Origin: Deltaproteobacteria bacterium
GTDB lineage: Bacteria; Myxococcota_A; UBA9160; JAFDDA01
Reading direction: 5' to 3'
Assembly (NCBI GenBank): GCA_019311105.1
Contig: JAFDDA010000028.1
Location: 1-33,814, forward strand
Length of the DNA stretch: 33,814 bases
The translations under genes and the position numbers were made by a program. Numbering within the stretch: the stretch's first letter is position 1; every line of letters starts with the position of its first letter. The notes beneath the pieces were generated by a model, which saw only the letters and a program-made list of their open reading frames with translations, had not been told where the DNA came from and ran no database searches. This document shows, in pieces, positions 1 to 8,900 of the stretch.

Positions 1-564
1 GTAGCCGGGCAGATCCAGCTCGTCGACGAACTCGGCGTCGCATTCGCCCTGGCTCACGTCCTTGGGCACGTCGATCAACACCGGGCCGGGTCGGCCCGTG
101 GTGGCGATGTGGAACGCCTCGCGCACCACGCGCGGGATGTCCGCGGCATCGCGCACGAGATAGCTGTGCTTCACGACGGGGTAGGTGATGCCGGTGACGT
201 CGGCCTCCTGGAAGGCGTCGAGGCCGAGGTTGCCACTGATGGTCTGGCCGGTGATGACCACCATCGGCACGGAATCCATCAAGGCGGTCAGGAGGCCGGT
301 CACGGTGTTGGTGGCGCCCGGGCCCGAGGTCACGAGCACGACGCCGGGCTTGCCCGTGGCGCGGGCATAGCCGTCGGCCATGTGGGTGCCGCCCTGCTCG
401 TGGCGCACCAGGATGAGCTTCACGGTGGAGTCGACCAGGGCGTCGAAGATCGGCATCGCCGCGCCGCCCGAGAGGCCGAAGACGTACTCCACGCCCTCGC
501 GCTCCAGGCATTGGATGATCTTCTCGCCACCGGTCGGGAGCCGGTCGGGGCTCGGGTCGCTCAT
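1..564 (-). CDS. ilvB: Acetolactate synthase large subunit, N-terminal part (gene runs off the window)
   Basis: The first 188 codons of a leftward gene that continues beyond base 1. ThDP-dependent acetolactate synthase condenses two pyruvates, or pyruvate and 2-oxobutyrate, in branched-chain amino-acid synthesis. Reading from the ATG at 564-562 the product begins MSDPSPDRLPTGGEKIIQCL and shows the ThDP-enzyme N-domain: YVFGLSGGAAMPIFDAL, then RHEQGGTHMADGYARATGKP with the catalytic Glu at about residue 56, then VTSGPGATNTVTGLLTALMD and GRPGPVLIDVPKDV. A ribosome site AGGGA lies about 7 nt before the ATG, which supports the start. The gene diverges from the tetR-type gene at 915. The C-terminal FAD/ThDP domains and any ilvN partner are outside the window, so another ThDP decarboxylase of the family cannot be fully excluded, but the N-domain reads as IlvB. 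Confidence 0.9.
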   Translation of the reverse strand, partial: MSDPSPDRLPTGGEKIIQCLEREGVEYVFGLSGGAAMPIFDALVDSTVKLILVRHEQGGTHMADGYARATGKPGVVLVTSGPGATNTVTGLLTALMDSVPMVVITGQTISGNLGLDAFQEADVTGITYPVVKHSYLVRDAADIPRVVREAFHIATTGRPGPVLIDVPKDVSQGECDAEFVDELDLPGY

Positions 565-914
565 GCTCGTTCCCTGCTAGGGGCCTCGTTCGGGCAGTTT
601 CCTGCCCAGAGGCCTGCTGTTCGACGGAGAGGCAACTTGGGGGGCTGCCGTGGAACCCGGGACCGACCCTGGAACCATGGTCGGTACAATCGTCCGATTC
701 GACCCAAAAGTCCAGACTTAGTCGAGAATGAGTTCCTGAAAACTCCATTCTATCGACCTATATCGAGTGCCCCGGGGGGAGTTTCAGGTAAGTCGGCTAG
801 TTCGGCCGAGCATTCTCCGAGTTCGAACTCCTGCCCGGCCTGGTTTCGAGGTCTTGCACTGAGCCGGGTCCCGGTGCTATCCAGAAACCGAATCGGATTC
901 TGATTCAGCCCCCC
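565..914. promoter_or_regulatory. Divergent intergenic region ilvB / TetR gene with several palindromes
   Basis: This 350-nt gap must hold both divergent promoters; no convincing -35/-10 pair stands out. Seen directly: an inverted repeat ACCGACC-N10-GGTCGGT at 662-685; a near-palindrome GAATGAGTT / AACTCCATTC at 726-750 (one-base indel); a perfect 12-bp palindrome GAGTTCGAACTC at 819-830; and GAATCGGATTC at 890-900, ending 14 nt before the TetR-type start. The last two and the first are plausible operators for the adjacent TetR-family protein, since such regulators commonly control their own promoter, but nothing here decides which one is used. Open frames across this gap are shadows without family resemblance. 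Confidence 0.4.
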
Positions 915-1631
915 ATGAGGGCCCGAAGCGAACCCATGCCCCGAAGCGCCGGCCGAAAGCCCCCCCGCCTCCGCAGCGTCGCGCACCCCAAGCAGGCGCG
1001 TAGCGAGGCGACCCTTCACCGGCTGCTCGATGCGGCGGAGTTGCTGATCCAGGACAAGGGCCTCGCCGACGTCTCGATCCCCGACATCGTTGCTCGCGCG
1101 GGCTCTTCGGTCGGCGGGTTCTACGCACGCTTCAAGGACAAGGACGAACTGCTGCGCGCCCTCGAGGAGCGCTTCCTGGCCCAGATGCGCGACCTGGTCG
1201 ACGGCCTCTCGGCGCCCGCTCGTTGGGAAGACGCCAGCATTGCGGACATCGTTCGCACGGGCGTGGCCACGTTGTTGGCCGTGTTCCAGGAACATCGGCC
1301 GCTGCTGGCCGCCTTCATGGAGCGGGCTGCCCACGGGCAAGGGCCCGAGCTCCAGGACATCCTGGGCTTCCGCCGCGAAGTGTCGGCGCGCTTCGTCGAG
1401 CTTCTCCACTCGCGCCACGAAGAACTCGCGCACCCCGATCCCGAGGTCGCCATCGACCTCGCCATCCAGGTGCTCTTCGGCTTGATGCAGCAACTGATCG
1501 TGTTCGGTGAGGTGCGCGTCGGCGAGCGTCGCCTCGGCGAAGACGAACTCGCAACCGAACTCGCACGGATCGTCCTCCACTACATCGGCTACTCCGAAGG
1601 GGCAGCCGTCCACCCAGATCAAACCAAATGA
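915..1631 (+). CDS. TetR/AcrR-family transcriptional regulator
   Basis: A 238-residue one-component repressor-type protein. A basic N-terminal tail (about 25 residues) leads into a TetR helix-turn-helix at about residues 28-75, with LLDAAELLIQDKGLADVSIP, DIVARAGSSVGGFYARFKDK and then the typical DELLRALEERF. The remaining all-helical region would be the ligand-binding and dimerisation domain; its effector is not readable. The start at 915 is uncertain: an ATG at 936 (MPRSAGRK) would give a tail seven residues shorter, and neither has a good ribosome site. The gene is followed 40 nt later by the ferritin-like gene on the same strand, so the pair is probably co-transcribed and the regulator may control it. 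Palindromes upstream at 819-830 and 890-900 are candidate operators. Confidence 0.85.
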   Translation: MRARSEPMPRSAGRKPPRLRSVAHPKQARSEATLHRLLDAAELLIQDKGLADVSIPDIVARAGSSVGGFYARFKDKDELLRALEERFLAQMRDLVDGLSAPARWEDASIADIVRTGVATLLAVFQEHRPLLAAFMERAAHGQGPELQDILGFRREVSARFVELLHSRHEELAHPDPEVAIDLAIQVLFGLMQQLIVFGEVRVGERRLGEDELATELARIVLHYIGYSEGAAVHPDQTK

Positions 1632-1671
1632 TCGCGAACCGAATGATCGCGCCCCAAGGAGCCTTCACACG

Positions 1672-2781
1672 ATGAAGTACGAACAGCGAAACCCTCTCCC
1701 GATGCCGGACAGCGGTCCCTATCACGCAGTGAAGGGCACGATCGAGACGATCTTCGATTGGGAGTACGCGCTCAAGAAGCAGAACCTGATGGCCCTCTAC
1801 GAGAAGGGCAAGGAGCTCTCCTGGAACGCCAAGGATCTCGACTGGTCGACGGAGGTCGACATCGAGAAGATGATGAAGGACCGGCAGGCGATGGGCATGG
1901 GCGGCATGCTCAACAACGTCCTGAACCCGCCCAAGACCCTCGACGACAAGGAGCTGATCGAGCTCAACCTGAACATGAACTCGTTCATGCTCTCGCAGTT
2001 CCTGCACGGCGAACAGGGCGCCCTGGTGGCGACCGCCAAGATTGTCCAGGCCGCGCCAAACGCGGAGGCGAAGTTCTACGCCGCCAACCAGGTTGCGGAC
2101 GAGGCACGCCACGTCGAGGTGTACCACCGCTATCTCACGGAGAAGCTCGGCATCTCCTACGAGGTGCACCCGGCGCTCCGTTCTCTGCTCGACGACATCA
2201 TGACCGACACCCGTTGGGACATGACGTACCTCGGGATGCAGATCATGGTGGAGGGCCTCGCCCTGGCCGCCTTCGGCATGCAGAAGCTCATGATGCAGGA
2301 CGAGCCGCTGATCCAGGACCTCACGACCCGGATCATGGGCGACGAGTCGCGCCACGTGGCCTTTGGTGTCCTGTCCCTCGAGGGCCTCTACGACGACATG
2401 ACCGAGAGCGAGCTTCGCGAGCGTGAGGATTTCATCATCGAGGCCACGCACCTGATGCGCGAGCGTCTGCTCATGCACCAGGTGTTCGACCGGATGGGTT
2501 GGGACAAGAAGGTCTGGATCCCCTGGATGGACACGACGCCGTTCATGCAGGGTTTCCGCCAGATGCTCTTCTCGAAGATCGTCCCGAACCTGAAGCGGCT
2601 CGGGCTGCTCACGCCGCGCGTGCGCGAGGCCTACGCCAAGTTCGGCATTCTCCAGTACGAGCACCTGAAGGATTCGGTCGAAGACCCGGACGTTGCGCCG
2701 CCCGAGGAGCTGGTGAAGCTCCTCATGCAGTTCATGGCCGACGGGGGCAACGCCGCGGCAGCGCCCACCGCCGCCAGCTAG
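1672..2781 (+). CDS. Ferritin-like/R2-like di-iron protein
   Basis: A 369-residue protein starting at the ATG at 1672, preceded by a strong ribosome site AAGGAG at 1656-1661. A longer in-frame ORF starting at 1507 only overlaps the regulator and is ignored. It carries the six-ligand pattern of ferritin-like oxygen-activating di-iron proteins: Glu114 (FLHGEQGALVA), Glu144-x2-His147 (VADEARHVEVYHRY), Glu194 (IMVEGLALAAFG) and Glu225-x2-His228 (MGDESRHVAFGVL). That is the E, ExxH, E, ExxH order of ribonucleotide reductase R2 and related oxidases; no R1 partner is nearby, so an oxidase/oxygenase role is more likely than deoxynucleotide synthesis. The substrate is unknown. Its pairing with a TetR regulator suggests induced expression. 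The gene ends 10 nt before the convergent crotonase gene. Confidence 0.75.
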   Translation: MKYEQRNPLPMPDSGPYHAVKGTIETIFDWEYALKKQNLMALYEKGKELSWNAKDLDWSTEVDIEKMMKDRQAMGMGGMLNNVLNPPKTLDDKELIELNLNMNSFMLSQFLHGEQGALVATAKIVQAAPNAEAKFYAANQVADEARHVEVYHRYLTEKLGISYEVHPALRSLLDDIMTDTRWDMTYLGMQIMVEGLALAAFGMQKLMMQDEPLIQDLTTRIMGDESRHVAFGVLSLEGLYDDMTESELREREDFIIEATHLMRERLLMHQVFDRMGWDKKVWIPWMDTTPFMQGFRQMLFSKIVPNLKRLGLLTPRVREAYAKFGILQYEHLKDSVEDPDVAPPEELVKLLMQFMADGGNAAAAPTAAS

Positions 2782-2791
2782 GCGCGCGTCG

Positions 2792-3490
2792 TCAGCTCGC
2801 GCCCTTCAAGCGGGCCATGTCCTCGACCAGGGAGTCGCGGATGTGGCCCGCGGTTGCATTGCGGGCCTGGCGCTTCGTGCCGGCGTAGGCGCCGCGCGGC
2901 AGCTCAGCGAGGGTTGCGGCCGTGCTCATGACTTCGCCTACGAGGGCGTCCGCGTCGACGGCCCGGTCGGCGTAGCCGGCCGCGACGGCACCCTCCGCGT
3001 CGTAGAGGGTCGCCTGCACCACGGCCGCCGTGAAGTGTCGCTTCGAGAGCCGGTCGCGGGCGAGCTCGGTGCCGAAGACGGGGAGCGTCATTCCGATCGC
3101 CACCTCGTTCAGGCCGATCTTGAAGTCGCCGCGTGTGGCGATGCGGGTGTCGGCGGCGCACAGGATCAGCGCGCCCGCCGCGAGCGCGTGGCCCGTCACG
3201 CCGACCACCGTCGGGCGCGGAAATTCGTAGATCCGGAGCAGGAGTTCCGCGCCCGCGCCGACCATGGCGGCGGCTGCATCGGCACCGGCGCTCATCGTCT
3301 TCAGGTCGAAGCCCGCCGAGAAGCGGCCCGGTCGCCCGAAGAACGCCACGGCGCCCGCCTCGCTCTCGGCGCGATCCAGGGCCTTCGAGAGCGCATCGAT
3401 CATGTCCGGGGCGAGGGCGTTGGCCTTGCCGTCGTCGAGAGTGAGGACGGCGACGTCACCTTCCAGGGCGTAGGTCAGTTTTTCGCTCAT
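2792..3490 (-). CDS. Enoyl-CoA hydratase/isomerase (crotonase) family protein
   Basis: A 232-residue crotonase-fold protein. The start is the ATG at 3490-3488 (MSEKLTYALEGDVAVLTLDD); longer readings of the frame run antisense into the next gene. The acyl-CoA oxyanion-hole segments are present: FGRPGRFSAGFDLKTM at about residues 51-66 and VGVTGHALAAGALILCAADT at about 97-115. The first catalytic Glu of hydratases (in GGCE) is missing, being AAGALIL here, whereas Glu129 in KIGLNEVAIGM is kept. This single-Glu arrangement with the GLNE motif resembles delta3,delta2-enoyl-CoA isomerases more than hydratases, so double-bond isomerisation of fatty acyl-CoA is the better guess. It is slightly short for the family (about 255 usual). 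Convergent with the ferritin-like gene. Confidence 0.82.
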   Translation of the reverse strand: MSEKLTYALEGDVAVLTLDDGKANALAPDMIDALSKALDRAESEAGAVAFFGRPGRFSAGFDLKTMSAGADAAAAMVGAGAELLLRIYEFPRPTVVGVTGHALAAGALILCAADTRIATRGDFKIGLNEVAIGMTLPVFGTELARDRLSKRHFTAAVVQATLYDAEGAVAAGYADRAVDADALVGEVMSTAATLAELPRGAYAGTKRQARNATAGHIRDSLVEDMARLKGAS

Positions 3491-3565
3491 GCGGGCGATC
3501 CTATCACCTTCGTTTGCGTGCGCAGGCCGACGCATGCGACCCTCGCTTCGGGAGGCCGCTCTGCC

Positions 3566-4378
3566 ATGCCGGACGTCGACTTCGAGAAGCACCACGCCCT
3601 GATCCAAGAGCAGGGGTACACGATCCTCGAGAACGCGATCGAGCCCGAGCTCGTCGCCGCCATCGCAGCAGACCTCGAGCGCTTGGAGAAGGAACTCGCG
3701 ATCGACGAAGGGAAGAACCCGTTCGAGGGGTTCAAGACCGTCCGGATCTACAACCTGCTGGTTCACGGCGAGACCTTCGAAAGCGTGCCGGTCCACGCGA
3801 ACGTGCTGCCTCTGGCCGAGCGCGTGCTCGACCCGGGCCTGCTGGTCTCGAGCCTTTCGAGCATTGCCATCGGCGCCGACGAGGCGCCGCAGCCGCTCCA
3901 CGCCGACGATCAGCTGATCCCGCTCCCGAAGCCCCATGTGCCTCTGGTCTGCAACTCGATCTGGGCCATCACCGACTTCACCGATGCCAACGGTGCGACC
4001 CGCGTGGTGCCGCGCTCCCACCGCGCCGAGAAGTCGCCGAACCCGTTCGAAGCCCATGACACGATCCCGGCCGAGATGCCGGCGGGGAGCGTCCTCGTCT
4101 ACCACGGGAGCCTATGGCACGGCGGCGGCGCCAACCGCACGGCGGCGCGGCGCGTCGGCCTCGCCATGAACTACTGCGTGGGCTGGGTCCGGCAGCAGGA
4201 AAACCAGCAGCTCGGTATTCCGCGTGACATCGCGCGGGGCTTCGCCCCACGCCTTCGCGAGCTCGTCGGCTACGGCGTCTACAACCATCTCATCGGCCAC
4301 ATCGACAAGCAGAGCCCCGTGGCCCTGCTCGACGCCGGCGCCGACGTCCGAATGGTCTGGGACATCAAGAAACCCTGA
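3566..4378 (+). CDS. Phytanoyl-CoA dioxygenase (PhyH) family protein
   Basis: A 270-residue Fe(II)/2-oxoglutarate-oxygenase-type protein. The start at 3566 (MPDVDFEKHHALIQEQGYTI) has a GGGAGG site about 10 nt upstream and removes an antisense-derived N-terminal extension of the open frame. The double-stranded-helix signature is seen as His112-x-Asp114 (QPLHADDQLIPLPK) and a distal His in VYHGSLWHGGGANRT (probably His185), followed by an Arg pair that would bind 2-oxoglutarate. ATRVVPRSHR and VLVYHGSLWHGGGAN are typical of PhyH proteins. The family hydroxylates acyl-CoAs and diverse small molecules; the substrate cannot be told. It diverges from the crotonase gene across 75 nt. Its final Pro codon and stop lie in the left arm of the inverted repeat at 4373-4503. 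Confidence 0.85.
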   Translation: MPDVDFEKHHALIQEQGYTILENAIEPELVAAIAADLERLEKELAIDEGKNPFEGFKTVRIYNLLVHGETFESVPVHANVLPLAERVLDPGLLVSSLSSIAIGADEAPQPLHADDQLIPLPKPHVPLVCNSIWAITDFTDANGATRVVPRSHRAEKSPNPFEAHDTIPAEMPAGSVLVYHGSLWHGGGANRTAARRVGLAMNYCVGWVRQQENQQLGIPRDIARGFAPRLRELVGYGVYNHLIGHIDKQSPVALLDAGADVRMVWDIKKP

Positions 4379-4503
4379 CGGAGGGTGACGAAGGGGACGG
4401 TTCTATTTGATGACGAAACCACCGAGGCCGCGGCGTTCTGGCCGGTCCCTGGTTTCGTCATCAAATAGAACCGTCCCCTTCGTCACCTTCCCCTCCGTCA
4501 GGG
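4373..4503. repeat. Long inverted repeat spanning two convergent stop codons (REP/terminator-like)
   Basis: The arms 4384-4421 and 4450-4487 are 38 nt each and perfectly complementary, separated by 28 nt. Outside them 4373-4385 and 4491-4503 form a further perfect 13-bp pair (CCCTGACGGAGGG / CCCTCCGTCAGGG), with a 5-nt bulge on the right side. The core includes GACGAAGGGGACGGTTC and its complement. The left outer arm contains the last Pro codon and TGA of the PhyH gene; the right outer arm contains, on the other strand, the last Pro codon and TGA of the methyltransferase. As RNA it would form a very long hairpin from either direction, so it may end transcription or stabilise both mRNAs. Its perfect symmetry suggests a recently arrived or actively maintained mobile repeat of the REP/MITE kind; no transposase is in the window. 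Confidence 0.9.
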
Positions 4504-5139
4504 GGTTGAGGGCTCGAAGATTAGGAAGCTCTGGCGCTCTAGGAAGTCGTGGTCGGCTTCGAGGCGGTAGCCGGCGGCGACGATGGCGGCGACGATCTGG
4601 GCCTTCGGGGTCGCGTGGCCGAAGGTCCGCGCGAACCAGCCCGCCTTCGATGGCTCGTATTCCACCACGGCCAGGCGCGCACCCGGCGCAAGGTAGGGGC
4701 GGAGGCCTGCAAAGTAGGCCCGCTGGTTCGGCAGGTGGTGATACGTGTTGCTGGTGAAGACGAGGTCGATAGAACCCTCGACGAGGCCGGGGTCGCCCGG
4801 CTCGGCGAGCACGACCGTCACGTTCTCGATGCCCTCTTCCGCGAGGCGTGCTTCGAGGTAGGCATTCATCTCCGGGTCGACGTCGACGGCGAAGACGCGG
4901 CCACCGGGCGCCACGGCGGGTGCCAGGTGGCGCGTGAAGTAGCCGCTGCCGGACCCGATGTCGGCGACCTGCTGGCCCGCCGAGAGGCCCAGGGTCTCGA
5001 TCACGCGGTCGATCTGTTGCCAGGATTCGCGGTCGTCGCCCTCGTAGCCGGCGACCTTCATTTCCGTGCCGCAGTCGGCGCCGGCGAGGCCGAAGATCAG
5101 ACCGAGGAGAACGGGGAGTCGGAGGGCTCGTTGTCGCAT
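4498..5139 (-). CDS. Exported class I SAM-dependent methyltransferase-like protein
   Basis: A 213-residue protein from the ATG at 5139-5137. The start 14 codons upstream is possible but would put 14 residues before the signal-like segment MRQRALRLPVLLGLIFGLAG. A Rossmann-fold SAM site is clear: QQVADIGSGSGYFTRHLAPA (motif I), RVFAVDVDPEMNAYLEARL (acidic post-I), and LVFTSNTYHHLPNQRAYF. WQQIDRVIETLGL before motif I is typical of a family of small methyltransferases that often carry export signals. The substrate is unknown. A SAM enzyme with a signal peptide is odd, because SAM is cytoplasmic; the segment may be a membrane anchor or the cysteine in GADCGTEM may be lipid-modified. The stop codon is in the right arm of the 4373-4503 repeat. 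Confidence 0.75.
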   Translation of the reverse strand: MRQRALRLPVLLGLIFGLAGADCGTEMKVAGYEGDDRESWQQIDRVIETLGLSAGQQVADIGSGSGYFTRHLAPAVAPGGRVFAVDVDPEMNAYLEARLAEEGIENVTVVLAEPGDPGLVEGSIDLVFTSNTYHHLPNQRAYFAGLRPYLAPGARLAVVEYEPSKAGWFARTFGHATPKAQIVAAIVAAGYRLEADHDFLERQSFLIFEPSTP

Positions 5140-5282
5140 CGGAAGAGGGTAGGGCGGCCGAGGGCAGCCCTTCCACTGCACGCCGGCCCAGTGGCTCCGG
5201 CCGCCATCCGAGGATTGGCCCTGGCCCGTCGCCCGGTTGCCGCCGACTCTTCCCTTACGTCACCGCGCCCCGGAGACCCGAC

Positions 5283-5948
5283 ATGAAGCTCTACAGCGGC
5301 CCCCTTTCGCTCTTCACCGCCAAGGTCCGGATCGCCCTGCGCGAGAAGGGCGTCGAAGCCGAGATCATCGACGTGCCCTTCGGGCGCCAGGGCTACCAGC
5401 CCAAACACCCCGAAGTCGAAGCGCGCAATCCGAAGGCGCAGGTCCCCGTCCTGGTGGATGGCGACGTCGAGCTCTGGGATTCCACAGTGATCCTCGAGTA
5501 CCTGGAGGATCTCCACCCCGAGCCCGCGCTCTACCCGCGCGACCCGGCCGAGAAGGCCACCTGTCGCCAACTCGAGCACTACGCGGACGAGGTGCTCTTC
5601 GCATCGATCTTCCCGCTCGTCCAGGAGGTCTTCTACAAGACCGACCCGGCCGCGCGCGACGCGGTGCGGGTTGCCGAGTCGACCGCCACCCTGCGCGAAT
5701 GCTACGCCGAGCTCGACGCCCGGCTAGCAGGGCGCGAGTGGTTCTGCGGCGACTATGGCGTGGCCGACATCACGATCTTCCTGTGCTGCATGTTCGGCGC
5801 GACCCTGGGCGTGCCCGTAGAGGACACGACGCCGCACCTCGCCACATGGATCGAGCGCATGAACGGACGCCCGGCGGTGGCCGCAGAGGCGGCAGAGATG
5901 ATGCGTTTCGCTGCAACGTTGCCACCCCAGCCGGCGGCCGCCGCATAG
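5283..5948 (+). CDS. Glutathione S-transferase family protein
   Basis: A 221-residue two-domain GST. The thioredoxin-like N-domain runs through about residue 80, with KLYSGPLSLFTAKVRIALRE at the start, the cis-Pro segment AQVPVLVDG and the glutathione gamma-Glu-binding region LWDSTVILEYLED (Asp-Ser). A helical C-domain follows, with WFCGDYGVADITIFLCCMF, the usual N-capping Asp motif of GSTs. Ser8 or Ser10 may be the activating residue. The start has GGAGA about 7 nt upstream. It conjugates or thiol-reduces unknown substrates in the cytoplasm. It converges on cusA with a 9-nt gap and diverges from the methyltransferase gene; no functional link to either is evident. Confidence 0.87.
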   Translation: MKLYSGPLSLFTAKVRIALREKGVEAEIIDVPFGRQGYQPKHPEVEARNPKAQVPVLVDGDVELWDSTVILEYLEDLHPEPALYPRDPAEKATCRQLEHYADEVLFASIFPLVQEVFYKTDPAARDAVRVAESTATLRECYAELDARLAGREWFCGDYGVADITIFLCCMFGATLGVPVEDTTPHLATWIERMNGRPAVAAEAAEMMRFAATLPPQPAAAA

Positions 5949-5957
5949 CCCCGCCCC

Positions 5958-8900
5958 TCAGGTTTCCGAATCCGGCGTCGCCTCCGGGAGCCCCGCGCTG
6001 CGCACCAACGCGAAAATCACCGGGATCACGACCAAGGTCAGCACCGTCGCCGAGACGAGCCCCCCGACCATCGGTGCAGCGATCCGGCGCATGGTCTCCG
6101 AGCCCGTTCCCGACCCCCACATGATCGGCAGAAGGCCCACGATCGTGGAGGTGACGGTCATCATGATGGGCCGCACGCGGAGCCCCGCGCCCTCTCGCAC
6201 CGCCTCGAACAGGTCAGCCTTCGTATGGAGCCGGCCCTCGCTCTGGTAGCGGGACACGGCCTCCTCGAGGAACACCAGCAGGATCACACCGAGCTCCGCC
6301 GAGACCCCGGCGAGAGCGATGAAGCCGACGCCCACCGCGACGCTGAGGTCGTAGTCCAGCAGCCAGAGCAGCCAGACGCCCCCGACCAGCCCGAATGGGA
6401 GCGACAGCATGACGATCAAGGTGTCCGACAGCCTTCGGAAGTTGAGGTACAGGAGCAGGAAGATGAGCCCCAGCGCGATCGGGACGACCACTCGCAGCCG
6501 CTCCGCGGCGCGCTCCATGTATTCGTATTGCCCGCTCCAGATGAGGCTGTAGCCGGCCGGAAGTTTGAACTCGCTCGCGAGGGTTTTCTTGGCTCGGTTG
6601 ACCCATGTCCCGACGTCCACGCCGTCGAGGTCGATGAAGATCCAGGCGTTGAGCCGTGCGTTCTCACTCTTGATCGACGGCGGGCCCTTCCGGATCTCGA
6701 GCTTCGCGAGCTGGGAGAGCGGAACCTGGGCACCGGTGGGCGTCGTCACGAGCACACGCCGCAGCGCCGGCAGGTTGTCGCGCAGCTCTCGCGAATACCG
6801 GAGGTTCACGGGGTAGCGCTCGAGCCCCTCGACGGTGAAGGTGACGTTCTGGCCGCCGATGGCCGACTGGATGACGTCCTGCACGTCGCCGATCGTCAGG
6901 CCGTAGCGCGCGATCTCGTGGCGGTCGATGTCGAAATCCAGGTAGTTGCCCCCTACGACGCGCTCGGCGAAGACACTGAGCGTCCCGGGCTCGTTCTGGA
7001 GGATCGCCTCGATCTGCTCGCCCAGCTCTTGCAGCAGCTCCAGATCGGGGCCTGCGACCTTGATGCCCACCGGCGTCTTGATCCCCGTCGAGAGCATGTC
7101 GATGCGGGTCTTGATCGGCATCGTCCACACGTTCGTCAAACCCGGCAGGCGGACGGCCTGGTCGAGCTCGGAGATGAGCTTCTGGATCGTCATGCCCGGT
7201 CGCCACTCTTCGGGTGGCTTCAGCGTGATGGTGGTTTCGATCATCGACAGCGGCGCCGGATCCGTGGCGGTCTCGGCCCGACCGATCTTGCCGAAGACTT
7301 GGTCCACCTCGGGGAACTGACGGATCATGCGATCGGTCTGCTGAAGAATCTCGCGTGCCTTCGTGATCGAGACGCCCGGCAAGGTCGTCGGCATGTAGAG
7401 GAGGTCGCCCTCGTTGAGCGGCGGCATGAACTCCGAGCCCAGCTGCTGGAGAGGGAACACCGTCGCGACCAGCACCGCGGCGGCCCCCGCGAGCACCAAG
7501 ACCTTGCGGCGCAGCACGAAACGGATGACGGGCGCATAGAGCCACAGGAGGAAACGATTCAGCGGGTTGCGCTGCTCGGGAACGATCTTCCCGCGGATGA
7601 ACAGGATCATCAGCACAGGCACGATCGTGATGGCGAGAAACGCGGACCCCGCCATGGCGTAGGTCTTGGTGAAGGCGAGCGGAGAGAAGAGACGGCCCTC
7701 TTGCGCCTGGAGGCTGAACACCGGGAGGAACGAGACCGTGATGATCAGCAGCGAGAAGAAGAGTGCCGGGCCCACCTCGCTCGCGGCGTCGATCAGGATC
7801 TCGGTTCGAGGTTTCTTGCCCTCGTCGCGCTCCAGGTGTTTGTGTGCGTTCTCGACCATCACGACCGCGGCATCCACCATCGCGCCGATCGCGATGGCGA
7901 TGCCACCGAGCGACATGATGTTCGCGTTGAGGCCCTGGTGGTACATGATGATGAAGGAGACCAGGATGCCGAGTGGCAGGATCAGGATCGCGACGAAGGC
8001 GCTGCGCAGGTGGACCAGGAAGACCACACACACCAGGGCGACGATGGCGATCTCTTCGAGGAGCTTCTCCTGGAGGTTGTCGATGGCCCCCTCGATCAGC
8101 TTCGAGCGGTCGTAGACGGGGACGATTTCGACGCCGGGAGGCAGGCCGGCCTTCAGGGTTTCGAGCTTGGCCTTCACGTTCTGGAGGACTTCGAGCGCGT
8201 TCTCACCGAAGCGGATGATCACGATGCCCGAGGCGACCTCGCCCTCGCCGTTCAGGTCCGTGACGCCGCGCCGCAGCTCCGGTCCGAAATGGATCTGCGC
8301 CACGTCACGGAGCAGGACCGGCGTGCCGCGCCCGTCGGTCCCGATGGCGATCTGCTCGAGATCGTCGATCGATTGGATGTAACCCCGTCCGCGGACCATG
8401 AACTCCGACTCGGCCATCTCGATCAGACGCCCGCCGACGTCCATGTTGCTGCGCTGGATCGCGTGGCTCACCTGGGAGAGCGGGATGTTGTAGGCGGCGA
8501 GGGCGTTGGGCTCGACCTCGACCTGGTACTGCCGGACCATGCCGCCGAGGGAGGCGACCTCGGCTACACCGGGGACGGTCTGGAGCTCGTAGCGCAGGTA
8601 CCAGTCCTGGATCGAGCGCAGATCGGCGAGGTCGTGCTCGCCCGTGCGATCGACCAGGGCGTACTCGTAGACCCAACCGACTCCCGTGGCATCGGGCCCC
8701 AGGGTCGGCGTGACGCCGGGCGGCAGGCGCCCCGAGACGAAGTTCAAGTACTCGAGCACGCGCGAGCGCGCCCAGTAGAGATCGGTCCCGTCCTCGAAGA
8801 TCACGTATACGAAGGAGAAGCCGAAGAACGAGTAGCCACGCACGGTCTTGGCGAAGGGGACCGCGAGCATCGACGTGGTGAGCGGGTAGGTGACCTGGTC

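Noticed and set aside
109-903. A 264-codon plus-strand frame opposite ilvB
   Set aside because: Shadow of the ilvB N-terminus, which is unmistakable on the minus strand.
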